Of a DNA stretch of 64,000 nt, positions 35,268-44,342 are shown in pieces. Source of the stretch: Pelagimonas varians (lineage in GTDB: Bacteria > Pseudomonadota > Alphaproteobacteria > Rhodobacterales > Rhodobacteraceae); assembly GCF_003208435.1 (NCBI RefSeq), contig NZ_QKMF01000007.1, positions 1 to 64,000 of the forward strand. The letters are read 5' to 3'. Numbering within the stretch: position 1 is the stretch's first letter; each line of letters opens with the position of its first letter. The notes beneath the pieces were generated by a model, which was not told the origin of the DNA, searched no databases, and saw only the letters and a list, made by a program, of their open reading frames with translations. The position numbers and the translations under genes were made by a program.

Positions 35268-35905
35268 GTAATGCCCTCTCGATCCTTTGCAACATGGTAG
35301 TAGGCAAAGAGAGTGCGGGCCGCAACCGCTCTCCACGGGCTCCAGGCTTCGGCCATTTGGCGCAGGGCGCGTTCTTTGGGACGCTCGGGCAGATCAAACA
35401 GAACACGCGCCGCTTCTTGCAAGGCAAGATCACCGGGCGCAAAGACATCCGCGCGGCCCAAGCTGAACATGCAATAGATTTCCGCGGTCCAAACGCCGAT
35501 GCCCTTGACGGCCACCAAGGTCTTGATGATTTCCGCGTCGGGCATCTTGCGCAGCGCGGCATAGTCGATCTGCGCGTCGGCCAAAGCCAAGGCATAAGTC
35601 GCCTTTTGCCGCGACAGGCCCAAGGTGCGCAGGCTTTCTTCGGATTGCGATGCCACAGCTTCGGGGGTCACCATACCGGCAGCCTCAAGCCGCCCCCAGA
35701 TCGCCCGCGCCGAGGCCACACTGACCTGCTGGCTGATGATCGCGCTGAGCAATTGCCCGAACCCGTCTTCGCGCAGCCGCAACGGCAAGGGGCCTGTCGC
35801 TGCCAAGGCCTGTGCAAACCGTGGATCTTGAGCCGCCAGCCAAGCCGCGCCCTCGGATACGCAGGCGTCCGACGTGATGATCCGCCCTATATCTGGTCCA
35901 GCCAT
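35264..35905 (-). CDS. DNA-3-methyladenine glycosylase II (AlkA-like)
   Basis: This base-excision glycosylase removes alkylated bases from DNA. The 213-residue protein has the helix-hairpin-helix LVAVKGIGVWTAEIYCMF and the catalytic aspartate in VFAPGDLALQEAARV (HhH-GPD). It lacks the N-terminal domain of E. coli AlkA, as is usual for the short form. The start at 35905 (MAGPDIGRIITSDACV) lies 19 bp inside the end of cobK. It is second in a cobK-alkA-esterase operon. Confidence 0.88.
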   Translation of the reverse strand: MAGPDIGRIITSDACVSEGAAWLAAQDPRFAQALAATGPLPLRLREDGFGQLLSAIISQQVSVASARAIWGRLEAAGMVTPEAVASQSEESLRTLGLSRQKATYALALADAQIDYAALRKMPDAEIIKTLVAVKGIGVWTAEIYCMFSLGRADVFAPGDLALQEAARVLFDLPERPKERALRQMAEAWSPWRAVAARTLFAYYHVAKDREGIT

Positions 35906-36576
35906 CTGAGTGCCTCCTGTATGGTTCCAACCCGAGCGCCGCCGGGCCACGGGCTGCGTGCCACCATGGCCACGCGCAACCCCAGATCGCGTGCTGCATC
36001 CAGTTTGGGGCGCCCGCCCGGCCCACCTGCATTGCGCAGCAACAGCCAATCAATCCGTTCCTTGCGCAAAAAACGCTGTTCTTGCGCCCGATGAAAAGGC
36101 CCCCGTGCATCAATGAACCGTCCGTATTTCAGCGGAAAATTCCCATCATCTGGACGCAATCGGCGTGCCAGAACATGCGCGTTCAGCGCCGCCAGTTTGG
36201 GCAAGCCACCCCGCCCCAAGGTCGTCAAAACCCGCGCGCCGGGCTCAATCACCTGCGCCGCGTCGGCCTCCAGGCGTAAAAACGTCCAGCGGTCATTTCG
36301 GCCCGCGCTCCAACCCCGGCGCTGCACCTGCAGACATGGCACCCCTGCCCGCCGCGCCGCGGCAACCCCGAGGCAGGCCGCGCGCGCATCACATGGATGC
36401 GGGGCCACAACAACCGCTGCCGCCGCCGCTGGAACCTGAATGTCGCCCGTTTGAACCGGACAGGGCCAGGCACGCGGAACCCGCTCGGCTTCGGGAAGCC
36501 AAACCACGGCCTCGGGCAAGGCCCGCGCCAACCGCCACGCTTCAGCCGACCCACCTATGATGAATACTGTGTGCAT
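35887..36576 (-). CDS. cobK: Precorrin-6A reductase CobK-like
   Basis: CobK reduces precorrin-6A in cobalamin synthesis using NADPH. The 229-residue protein begins MHTVFIIGGSAEAWRLARAL and has VLTTLGRGGLPKL, RGPFHRAQEQRFL and LLLRNAGGPGGRPKLDAARDLGLRV, matching family blocks; the usual KNSGG is RNAGG here, and the early DATHP block is APHPCDARAA. It is separated from any other cobalamin gene in this window and drives alkA through a 19-bp overlap. The start at 36576 is conventional. Confidence 0.8.
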   Translation of the reverse strand: MHTVFIIGGSAEAWRLARALPEAVVWLPEAERVPRAWPCPVQTGDIQVPAAAAAVVVAPHPCDARAACLGVAAARRAGVPCLQVQRRGWSAGRNDRWTFLRLEADAAQVIEPGARVLTTLGRGGLPKLAALNAHVLARRLRPDDGNFPLKYGRFIDARGPFHRAQEQRFLRKERIDWLLLRNAGGPGGRPKLDAARDLGLRVAMVARSPWPGGARVGTIQEALRWLDQI

Positions 36577-36711
36577 GCGCCCTTGATAGCCATGCCCCGC
36601 GCAAAACCCAAGCCGGTGCTTTGCGCCGATCCCCCTCCGCGGCAATCACATCCCTTTGAAACATATATTCAGGTCTTGTGATGAACGTCACATCCCCTTA
36701 CCCATTCCCGA

Positions 36712-37995
36712 ATGACCCAAGTTGATGATACCCGCGCCCGCCGCAATGTAACCGTTCTCGTATTGGCTCAGGCCATTTTGGGTGCGCAAATGCCGATGAT
36801 TTTTACCATCGGCGGTTTGGCCGGTTTGCAGCTGGCCCCGAACCCCTGTTTTGCCACGCTGCCAATCTCGTTGATTGTGCTTGGCTCTATGCTGGCGGCC
36901 ACGCCGGTTTCCAGCTTTATGCAAAGCCACGGACGCAAAGCCGGATTCTTGCTTGGGGCCTTTATGGGCGCTTTGGGGGCTGCCATCGCCGCCTTTGGTC
37001 TCTACCAAGCCAATTTCGCCATCTTCTTGATGGGCAGCTTGGTCACAGGTGTCTATATGTCGGCGCAGGGCTTTTACCGCTTTGCGGCTGCGGACACCGC
37101 CTCGGACGAATTTCGCCCAAAAGCGATTTCCTATGTGATGGCGGGCGGCTTGCTGGCGGCTGTGATCGGGCCGCAGCTTGGTAACTTTTCATCACTGGCC
37201 TTTGGCCCGATCCCGTTTTTTGGCACCTACCTGATGGTTGCTATCCTCAACACCGTCGGGGCCGGGTTGTTCTTCTTTCTCGATATCCCCAAGCCGCCCG
37301 CGCCAACTGCGGATTCGCCAAAAGGCCGGACGCGGATGGAAATGCTGCGCACGCCGCGTATCGCTGTGGCGATCATTGCAGCTATGGTGTCCTACGCGTT
37401 GATGAACCTTGTGATGACCTCAACGCCTTTGGCGGTCGTGGGATGTGGATTGTCTGGCGACACCGAAGTGCCAGACTATATCAGCAATCTGGTCCCCGCA
37501 GGCACATTGCGCGAACAGTTCCAATTCATCGCCGGTTATGTTGTCACCGCCCACGTGTTGGCCATGTTTGCCCCTAGTTTCTTTACCGGTCATTTGATCG
37601 CCAAATTCGGCGTCGAAAAAGTGATTGCGGCAGGTTTGGTCATCTTGGGCGCGGCCGGTCTGGTCGCCTTGCAAGGGGTTGAGCTGGAAAACTTCTTTAT
37701 CGCACTGGTCCTGCTAGGAATTGGCTGGAACTTCGGCTTTATCGGGGCCACGGCCATGTTGGCAGGATCGCATGCGCCAGAAGAACGTGGCCGCCTGCAA
37801 GGTATGAACGATCTTATCGTCTTTGGCGGCGTGACCTTTGCCTCGCTCAGCTCAGGCGGATTGATGAATTGCTCCGGCGGATCTGCCCAGCAAGGCTGGG
37901 CTGCTGTCAATATCGCCATGGTGCCGTTTTTGGCCTTGGCCGGGGCTGCGCTGATCTGGCTGGTCTTGCGCCCTAAGGATTTGAACGAGGCCTAA
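36712..37995 (+). CDS. MFS transporter
   Basis: This is a 427-residue protein with about twelve membrane helices and the MFS loop SFMQSHGRKAGFLLGAF between helices 2 and 3. A long loop between helices 7 and 8 carries VVGCGLSGDTEVPDYISNLVP. The substrate is unknown; the later region FGFIGATAMLAGSHAPEERGR resembles a widespread uncharacterised group. It is divergent from cobK. Confidence 0.85.
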   Translation: MTQVDDTRARRNVTVLVLAQAILGAQMPMIFTIGGLAGLQLAPNPCFATLPISLIVLGSMLAATPVSSFMQSHGRKAGFLLGAFMGALGAAIAAFGLYQANFAIFLMGSLVTGVYMSAQGFYRFAAADTASDEFRPKAISYVMAGGLLAAVIGPQLGNFSSLAFGPIPFFGTYLMVAILNTVGAGLFFFLDIPKPPAPTADSPKGRTRMEMLRTPRIAVAIIAAMVSYALMNLVMTSTPLAVVGCGLSGDTEVPDYISNLVPAGTLREQFQFIAGYVVTAHVLAMFAPSFFTGHLIAKFGVEKVIAAGLVILGAAGLVALQGVELENFFIALVLLGIGWNFGFIGATAMLAGSHAPEERGRLQGMNDLIVFGGVTFASLSSGGLMNCSGGSAQQGWAAVNIAMVPFLALAGAALIWLVLRPKDLNEA

Positions 37996-38026
37996 GGCCT
38001 CATCGCGCGCCTTTGGATCACAAGTC

Positions 38027-38809
38027 TTAGGTCGCTAACAATCGCCAATGTCTGGAAAATTCGCTAAGTTGCAAGCGACCTTCGGCAACACAATTGGGGT
38101 CACGAACAATCTGCTGCAGCAAGGGTTTTGCCTGCCAAAACTCTTGCACTGCCGCCCCTGCCGGCCCCATAGCGCGCTTTAAGCGCCGCAAGGACCGGTG
38201 TTTGGCCAAACTGTCCAGTTGCGCAGTTGCCATCGCCACCAATGCTTCGGGCCGGCCATCTGGCAAAGGCAGTTTCCCGCGTGTTTCAAGTTCCGGTACA
38301 GCTTGCAAGTAGCGCACAAATCCGGCCGCACGTCCCCAATACATGATTTCTGGAAACACCGCTTTCGGCGCACCCAAGGCATCGGCAGCTTGAACAGCTA
38401 GAAATCCGGCGGTCTGGTCCAGATAGCTGTCCAACGCATCCGCATCCGCAAAAGGGGCTTTTTCAAGATCCAATTCACGGGCGCGGGTCAAATCCCTAAG
38501 GCGGCGCAAATCTTGCCCCTGCAAGACCAAGGCCAATGGCGTCACCACTTCGTGGCGGCGCACCATGCCGCCAGCTTCGATCTCATCCAAAGTGTCCAGC
38601 CACCATTGCAGCCGCATCTGGGCGATGATCGGCTCTTTGCTGGCCCATGCGGCGCGGGACACTTCGATGTTAAACGCATAAATCGGGAACAGCACTGCGC
38701 GGGCAGAAACCGGCACGGCCATCGCAGCGGCAAACCGGTCCGCATCGCCTTTTTGCACCAGCGACGCGCAGGCCACCAGATCGGGGTTGTCGGTAAAGGG
38801 ATCGCTCAT
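38027..38809 (-). CDS. Squalene/phytoene synthase family protein
   Basis: This is a 260-residue protein of the trans-isoprenyl diphosphate synthase class (MSDPFTDNPDLVACASLVQKGD; ALFPIYAFNIEVSR-like; MRLQWWLDTLDEI). The first Asp-rich motif is weak and the second is missing, as in the NDUFAF6-like branch, which in mitochondria helps assemble complex I. It may not make a carotenoid. The ATG overlaps the methyltransferase stop by 4 bp (ATGA). It is last of the cimA-methyltransferase-this gene group. Confidence 0.78.
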   Translation of the reverse strand: MSDPFTDNPDLVACASLVQKGDADRFAAAMAVPVSARAVLFPIYAFNIEVSRAAWASKEPIIAQMRLQWWLDTLDEIEAGGMVRRHEVVTPLALVLQGQDLRRLRDLTRARELDLEKAPFADADALDSYLDQTAGFLAVQAADALGAPKAVFPEIMYWGRAAGFVRYLQAVPELETRGKLPLPDGRPEALVAMATAQLDSLAKHRSLRRLKRAMGPAGAAVQEFWQAKPLLQQIVRDPNCVAEGRLQLSEFSRHWRLLAT

Positions 38810-39525
38810 GTTTCTCTCACTGCCACAATCTGCGCATAGCCGAATTGCCGTTTGTATTTGCGCCAAAGCGCAGATTCCGCTTCGGCCTCATCCAGCACTT
38901 TGGTCAGCTCTGCTCCGGCATCAAGGCGCAAGAGTTTCACTCGCGCGTCCATCGGGGTGTAATAAGCCTCCCACGCAGCATCAGACACCGCAGAGCAAGA
39001 CACCAGCCTATAACCGGCTGCGCGGACCTTGTCCTCAAGCTCACAGACATGGGCAATCGCCGCATAGTCGATCAGGCATTGTTTGTGTAGCTCCGGATCG
39101 GGATCTTGTGTCAGAAACACCAGCTCGGAAAAAATCAATGCCCCGCCGGGGGCAAGCCGCTTGTGCATTTCTGCAAGCGCTGTCTCGATCCCGAGGAAAT
39201 ACAAGGCCCCAGCCGACCAGATCAGATCAAACGGTCCTTCAGCGTCCAGCATGTTACCGAACAAGGCGGTCACGCGCGGATCATCGCCCCACCGCGCCCG
39301 AACCTGTGCGATGAAATGTTCTTGGCCATCGATCGCCGTCAACTGCGCGTCTGGGGCATGATCCAGCAGACCTTCGATATCTGCCCCCGGCCCGCATCCG
39401 GCGTCCAGGATACGCGGTGCATCGGGCAAGGTGACTTGCGCCAAAGCGGCATCCAGCTCAGCCCGATTTCCCGGCCCTTCGCGCGGCAAATCGCGGTGCA
39501 ATGTAAAGAACGGAGAGGCCGCCAT
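38806..39525 (-). CDS. SAM-dependent methyltransferase
   Basis: This is a 239-residue class I methyltransferase. Motif I is ILDAGCGPGADIEGLL (about 39-54), the acidic ribose-binding residue lies in LTAIDGQ, and motif IV is in GPFDLIWSAGALYFLG. The start at 39525 overlaps the cimA stop by one base (TGATG). The substrate is unknown. Confidence 0.85.
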   Translation of the reverse strand: MAASPFFTLHRDLPREGPGNRAELDAALAQVTLPDAPRILDAGCGPGADIEGLLDHAPDAQLTAIDGQEHFIAQVRARWGDDPRVTALFGNMLDAEGPFDLIWSAGALYFLGIETALAEMHKRLAPGGALIFSELVFLTQDPDPELHKQCLIDYAAIAHVCELEDKVRAAGYRLVSCSAVSDAAWEAYYTPMDARVKLLRLDAGAELTKVLDEAEAESALWRKYKRQFGYAQIVAVRET

Positions 39526-41141
39526 CAGCAGGCCCCGTCGCGGATCAGCTTCCACCGGACCGCATCCAGCAGCGCCTCGAACGAGGCATCTACGATGTTG
39601 GCACTGACGCCCACCGTTGACCATCGCTGGCCGTTTTTGTCTTCGCTATCGATAATGACACGGGTCACCGCCTCTGTGCCACCTTGGGTGATGCGCACTT
39701 TGAAATCGACCAAGCGCAGGTCATTGATCATCTCTTGGTAGGGACCAAGATCCTTGGCCAGTGCCCGCGCCAAAGCGTTCACCGGACCGCGGTCCGACCC
39801 GAATTCATCCATGCTTTCGCTGACGGACAGCTTTTTCTCGTCGCCGATTTTGACCACAACAACCGCTTCGGACAGCGATACCATCTGGTTGTACTTGTTC
39901 TTGCGGCGTTCAATCGTGACGCGGTAGCGTTTGACCTCGAACAGATCCGGCATCCGGCCCAGAACTTCACGTGCCAAAAGCTCAAACGACGCCTGTGCGG
40001 TGTCATAGGAATACCCCATGGCCTCGCGCTCTTTGACCTTATCCAAAATCAGGCTGAGGCCCGGATGGTCTTTTGGAACCTCAAGGCCTGCCTCGGCCAG
40101 ACGTTTGCGCAGGTTGGACTGCCCTGCCTGATTTGACATCGGCACAATGCGGCGATTGCCAACGATACGAGGGTCAATATGTTCATAAGTGGTCGGGTTT
40201 TTCAAAATGGCACTGGCATGCAGTCCGGCCTTATGGGCAAAGGCCGATGCCCCGACATAGGCTGCCTGTTTCATCGGCACCCGATTGAGGATTTCATCCA
40301 GCATTCGGCTGACCCGCGTCAGGCTTTCCAGCGTCTCGCGTTTCACACCGATATCATAACGCGACGCATAGGGTTCCTTGAGCAGCAAGGTCGGGATCAA
40401 CGTGGTCAGATTGGCGTTGCCGCAGCGCTCACCCAGCCCGTTCAGGGTGCCTTGGATCTGGCGCGCACCGGCATCAACAGCGGCAAGGCTACATGCCACG
40501 GCGTTTTCGGTATCATTATGGGTGTGAATACCCAGTTTCGACCCCGGAATGCCCGCTGTGATCACGGCGCGGGTGATTTCACCAACTTCATGCGGCAAAG
40601 TCCCGCCATTGGTGTCACACAGCACAATCCAGCGTGCACCTGCATCCAGCGCCGCCCTAAGCGCTTGAATTGCATAGTCCGGGTTGCCCTTGTAGCCGTC
40701 AAAGAAATGCTCGGCGTCATACAGCGCCTCGCGGCCCTGAGATACGATATGGGCAATCGAGGCGCGGATGTTTTCAAGATTTTCTTCAAGCGTGATGCCC
40801 AGCGCCGTGGTGACGTGAAAATCATGGCTTTTGCCAACCAGACAGACCGCTGCAGTGCCCGCATTCAACACAGCTGCCAGCACGTCATCATTTTCAGCAG
40901 AGCGTCCGGCGCGTTTGGTCATGCCAAAGGCCGTCATCTGCGCGCGGGTCTTGGGCACATCGTCAAAAAAGGCGCTGTCGGTGGGGTTCGCCCCCGGCCA
41001 GCCGCCTTCGATATAATCTACGCCCAAATCGTCCAGCGCAGCGGCGATCCGCAGCTTTTCTTCGGTCGAGAATTGCACACCTTGGGTTTGCTGGCCATCG
41101 CGTAGGGTGGTGTCGTAGAGGTAGAGCTTTTCACGTGTCAT
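39525..41141 (-). CDS. cimA: Citramalate synthase
   Basis: CimA condenses pyruvate and acetyl-CoA to (R)-citramalate, a threonine-independent entry to isoleucine. The 538-residue protein has YLYDTTLRDGQQTQGVQFS at the N-terminus, GIHTHNDTENAVACSLAAV, LNGLGERCGNANL and a C-terminal regulatory LeuA-type domain. The LRDGxQ motif and length (longer than NifV) support CimA over 2-isopropylmalate synthase. AGGAG lies before the ATG at 41141. It is coupled to a methyltransferase by a one-base overlap. Confidence 0.9.
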   Translation of the reverse strand: MTREKLYLYDTTLRDGQQTQGVQFSTEEKLRIAAALDDLGVDYIEGGWPGANPTDSAFFDDVPKTRAQMTAFGMTKRAGRSAENDDVLAAVLNAGTAAVCLVGKSHDFHVTTALGITLEENLENIRASIAHIVSQGREALYDAEHFFDGYKGNPDYAIQALRAALDAGARWIVLCDTNGGTLPHEVGEITRAVITAGIPGSKLGIHTHNDTENAVACSLAAVDAGARQIQGTLNGLGERCGNANLTTLIPTLLLKEPYASRYDIGVKRETLESLTRVSRMLDEILNRVPMKQAAYVGASAFAHKAGLHASAILKNPTTYEHIDPRIVGNRRIVPMSNQAGQSNLRKRLAEAGLEVPKDHPGLSLILDKVKEREAMGYSYDTAQASFELLAREVLGRMPDLFEVKRYRVTIERRKNKYNQMVSLSEAVVVVKIGDEKKLSVSESMDEFGSDRGPVNALARALAKDLGPYQEMINDLRLVDFKVRITQGGTEAVTRVIIDSEDKNGQRWSTVGVSANIVDASFEALLDAVRWKLIRDGAC

Positions 41142-41171
41142 GATTTTTCTCCTGCCCACCGGAACTGGTTC

Positions 41172-41216
41172 GCCCGGCGGCACCGCCGGGCAGCGCCCGA
41201 CCGCCCCCATGGGCGG
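41172..41216. terminator. Pair of GC-rich hairpins after cysS
   Basis: GCCCGGCGG-CA-CCGCCGGGC (41172-41191) and CCGCCC-CCAT-GGGCGG (41201-41216) stand side by side in the 129-bp gap between the cysS stop and the cimA start on the same strand. They could end cysS transcription; there is no T-run. Confidence 0.55.
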
Positions 41217-41270
41217 GCGCTTCTTGCCCACCCGCAGCCAAGCCCTGTCTTACATTCCAGAACGCCCCCA

Positions 41271-42743
41271 TTACAGCCCCTCCAACTTGGCCGCATCGAA
41301 ATTTGGACCCGACACCAGCTCTACGCCGGCTTTGGACATCCGTACTTCGACCCCTGCGTCAATCAAGGCGGTTTTCAACCGGTCGACTTGGGAGAAATCC
41401 TTGGTTTCCATGGCTTCGGCTCTAAGCTTCTCCAATTCAAATACCAGTTCTTCCAAGGCGCGGCTCGTATTGTTTCCAACCCAACCACCGTCCAAGGTTG
41501 AAAAATCAAACCCTAAGAACAAAAGTGACGCGAGCAATTCATCAAATCTCTTTGCCTTGGCCAAACTGTACAAAACGGTAATTGCTTTGGAGGTGTTTAG
41601 ATCATCAGCTAGGGCTTCTAAAAATTCGACAGGAATGTCTTTTGCAGGTTCCATGTTAACTGTTTGGCTTACAAAACTGTCCAAAGTGCTATTAGCATGC
41701 TGAGCCTTTTTCTCAGTCCAATCCATCGGTTTGCGGTAGTGCGTCGACAGCATCACAAAGCGGATCACTTCGCCCGGAATGCCCTGATCCAACAAATCGC
41801 GGACGGTAAAGAAGTTGCCCAGCGACTTGGACATCTTCTTGCCCTCGACCTGCAACATCTCGTTGTGCAGCCAGACATTGGCGAAACCAACTTCGTTCGC
41901 GTTGTCGCTGTGGGCGCAGCAGCTTTGGGCAATTTCATTTTCATGGTGAGGAAAAGTCAGATCATTGCCACCGCCATGAATGTCAAATTCATGTGGCCGG
42001 GCCAAGGCGGCATCAGACAAGCGGCCCTGCTTCAACGGTTTTTTCCAAAGCAAATCATCCGCCATAGCGGAACATTCGATATGCCAACCCGGGCGGCCCC
42101 TGCCCCAAGGGGACGGCCAGCCCGGCAGGTCATCCGTGGACGGCTTCCATAGCACAAAATCCATCGGGTCTTCCTTGAACGGGGCCACTTCGACCCGCGC
42201 GCCAGCAATCATGTCATCAACAGACCGGCCTGACAGCTGACCATAATCCTTGTAAGACCGGACGCGGAACAGAACATGGCCCTTTGCCTCATAGGCATGC
42301 CCCTTGGCGATGAGGTCGGCAATCATTGTAACCATCTGATCGATATATTCGGTAGCACGCGGTTCATGGTCCGGGCGCGCCGCCCCTAGTGCATCCATAT
42401 CCTGATGATACCAGTCAATGGTCTCGCTTGAACGTTCATGCACCAGTTCTTCGAGTGTGCCTTGCGCGCCTGCCTCTTTCCGCGCCATCGCCGTTGCGTT
42501 GATTTTGTCGTCCACATCGGTGAAATTGCGCACATAGGTCACATGATCCGCGCCATAGACGTGGCGCAGCAGACGTTGCAAAACATCAAAGACCAGAACC
42601 GGACGGGCATTGCCCAAATGCGCACGGTCATAGACCGTCGGTCCACACAAATAGAGCCGCACATTTTTCGGATCAATCGGAACAAAGCGTTCCTTTTTGC
42701 GTGTCTTGCTGTTGGTCAGAAAAATCGGGTTCTGAGTGTCCAT
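41271..42743 (-). CDS. cysS: Cysteinyl-tRNA synthetase
   Basis: This enzyme charges tRNA-Cys. The 490-residue class I synthetase has the HIGH-type motif [23 protein letters not shown] (ATP loop) and zinc-site elements CGPTVYDRA and [15 protein letters not shown]. It is intact. The C-terminal coding part between about 41400 and 41715 is clearly more AT-rich (about 41% G+C by hand count over 41521-41700) than the rest, which suggests replacement of the 3' end by recombination. A 201-bp gap with the promoter lies upstream. Confidence 0.96.
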   Translation of the reverse strand: MDTQNPIFLTNSKTRKKERFVPIDPKNVRLYLCGPTVYDRAHLGNARPVLVFDVLQRLLRHVYGADHVTYVRNFTDVDDKINATAMARKEAGAQGTLEELVHERSSETIDWYHQDMDALGAARPDHEPRATEYIDQMVTMIADLIAKGHAYEAKGHVLFRVRSYKDYGQLSGRSVDDMIAGARVEVAPFKEDPMDFVLWKPSTDDLPGWPSPWGRGRPGWHIECSAMADDLLWKKPLKQGRLSDAALARPHEFDIHGGGNDLTFPHHENEIAQSCCAHSDNANEVGFANVWLHNEMLQVEGKKMSKSLGNFFTVRDLLDQGIPGEVIRFVMLSTHYRKPMDWTEKKAQHANSTLDSFVSQTVNMEPAKDIPVEFLEALADDLNTSKAITVLYSLAKAKRFDELLASLLFLGFDFSTLDGGWVGNNTSRALEELVFELEKLRAEAMETKDFSQVDRLKTALIDAGVEVRMSKAGVELVSGPNFDAAKLEGL

Positions 42744-42944
42744 GGCTCACGTCCTTAACAGGGGTCGCGGCGGGCTTACCAACTTCGGCTCGGATTTGGA
42801 ATAGAAGCTTCGCACCAAGATTGCCGGCCCGCCAAAATCGGGCCCATCCAGCGGAAGGGTGCCCGACGATGTCAGGTGATAATACAGCAGGTCTGAATGG
42901 CTGTTTGCTTCATTAGGTGAGTGTGGCGCAGGCGCGCGCGCCGG

Positions 42945-43826
42945 TCAAGGCCGCGCAGGACGAAAGCTGACCAAAACCGCAGCGCAGGTGATCGCCAATG
43001 CCCCAAGCAGCCCCAAAGGCCCGGGCACTGCTGCAAAAATCACAACATCAAAGCCAAGCGCCCAAACCAGTCCGGTAAAATCAAACGGAGCCAAGGCACT
43101 AACCGGTGCCCGCGCCGTTGCCTCATTGGCGGCGATATGGCCGATCCCTCCAGCCAGACCCGCCAAGATCAGCCAGCCCATGGTGCCCCCAGATAAAGGG
43201 GCCCAGCCAAACGGCAGGCTTGCGGCCCCAACGGCGGCAGAAACGACGGCGAAATAGAACGCAATAGTCGTGCTGCTTTCGGTCACAGTCATGCGTTTGG
43301 TATGCACCCTGACAAAACCCATGGTCAGCGCATAGGCCAGCCCTGCCCCGATTCCGATCAGTGTCCCGTCTCCGGCCAGACCCAGCGCGTCCCACAGCAG
43401 TGCAATCACCCCCGCAAATCCAAGACCAACGGCCAAGACTATGGCTCGGGTCAACTTTTCGCCCAACATCAACGCCGCCAAGGGCAAGGACAAAACCGGT
43501 GCCAGATAGGCCAGCGCCTGCGCATTGGCGACCGGCAGGTAGGCCAGTGACAAGAAGGACATCGCCATGGAAAACGCACCCAGAAGGCTGCGGGTGATAT
43601 GCAGTCCGGGGCGCTTGCTGCGCAGCCCCTGCGGAAAATCCCCCAGCCACGCCATATAGACCACGATTGGGACCAAGGCCAAAGCCGAGCGCCAAAAGAT
43701 GATCTGACCAACCGGCGCGTGTTGGGCAGCGCCATGCACAGCCGCAGACATGACCGTCATCAGGAACGCAGCCAGCAGCCGCAGCCCGATACCCTTGTGA
43801 AACTCGGAAACTGTTATCGCAAACAT
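42945..43826 (-). CDS. DMT (EamA) family transporter
   Basis: This is a 293-residue membrane protein with ten predicted helices and two EamA repeats, in the drug/metabolite transporter superfamily. The loop SLAYLPVANAQALAYLAPVLSLPLAAL-type pattern is typical (S-adenosylmethionine uptake or related groups). The ATG at 43824-43826 directly abuts a 13-bp hairpin and has no ribosome-binding site upstream, so translation or the start is unusual. The substrate is unknown. Confidence 0.82.
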   Translation of the reverse strand: MFAITVSEFHKGIGLRLLAAFLMTVMSAAVHGAAQHAPVGQIIFWRSALALVPIVVYMAWLGDFPQGLRSKRPGLHITRSLLGAFSMAMSFLSLAYLPVANAQALAYLAPVLSLPLAALMLGEKLTRAIVLAVGLGFAGVIALLWDALGLAGDGTLIGIGAGLAYALTMGFVRVHTKRMTVTESSTTIAFYFAVVSAAVGAASLPFGWAPLSGGTMGWLILAGLAGGIGHIAANEATARAPVSALAPFDFTGLVWALGFDVVIFAAVPGPLGLLGALAITCAAVLVSFRPARP

Positions 43827-43862
43827 GTGGTCAGAGGTCTCACATCTGCACCTCTGACCACA
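43826..43862 (-). terminator. 13-bp hairpin between the VOC and DMT genes
   Basis: TGTGGTCAGAGGT (43826-43838) pairs exactly with 43850-43862, with an 11-base loop. It lies 6 bp after the VOC stop and its end touches the DMT start codon. No T-run follows. Confidence 0.7.
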
Positions 43863-43868
43863 AGCCCC

Positions 43869-44258
43869 TTATGAGGCGCGGTCGTATTCGACCAATTCGT
43901 ATTCAACCCCATCAGGGCCATCAAAATAGAACCGCCGTCCCGGTTCATAATCGCCATGATTGTGCGGGACATACCCCAAGGCAACAACGCTTTTTTCTGC
44001 CCCGTCCAGATCATCAACCACAAGACCGATGTGGTTCATCGCACCTTCGTGGTCATAGCGCGGCGCACGCCCTTTCAGCGCGGGTTTGGGGCTATACAGA
44101 GCCAAATAGCTGTCGTCGCCGCCAACATGCACGGTGTACCCGTCATTGAGCGCCTTGCCCTCCCAGCGGGTCTTCCAACCAAACAAGGTTTGCAAGAATT
44201 GAGCGGTGGCTTTGGCATCGGGAACGGTAAAATTGATATGTTCGAGTTTGGCTTGCAT
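43869..44258 (-). CDS. VOC/glyoxalase-fold protein, probable SoxR target
   Basis: This is a 129-residue protein of the vicinal oxygen chelate fold (MQAKLEHINFTVPDAKATAQFL; a second half YDHEGAMNHIGLVVDDLDGAE), with His and Glu metal-ligand candidates in HINF, HIGLV and EYELVEYD. The function may be glyoxalase-like or antibiotic/quinone resistance. A SoxR box sits between a -35 (TTGCCC) and a -10 (TAGATT) spaced by 19 bp in its promoter, as expected for SoxR activation. AGGAGAAAACAG precedes the ATG. Confidence 0.85.
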   Translation of the reverse strand: MQAKLEHINFTVPDAKATAQFLQTLFGWKTRWEGKALNDGYTVHVGGDDSYLALYSPKPALKGRAPRYDHEGAMNHIGLVVDDLDGAEKSVVALGYVPHNHGDYEPGRRFYFDGPDGVEYELVEYDRAS

Positions 44259-44296
44259 CTGTTTTCTCCTAATGTGTGATGGCTTTAATCTAATGG

Positions 44297-44312
44297 CTCA
44301 AGTACACTTGAG
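44297..44312. promoter_or_regulatory. SoxR box in an over-long (19 bp) promoter spacer
   Basis: CTCAAGTACACTTGAG is a 7-2-7 perfect palindrome that closely matches the E. coli soxS operator core. On the minus strand TTGCCC and TAGATT flank it with 19 bp between, the MerR-family layout. It serves the VOC gene and lies in the soxR promoter. Confidence 0.85.
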
Positions 44313-44342
44313 GGCAAACTATAAGAAACGTTTGGAAACAAT

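Noticed and set aside
40179-41105. 308-residue plus-strand frame
   Set aside because: Antisense shadow of cimA.
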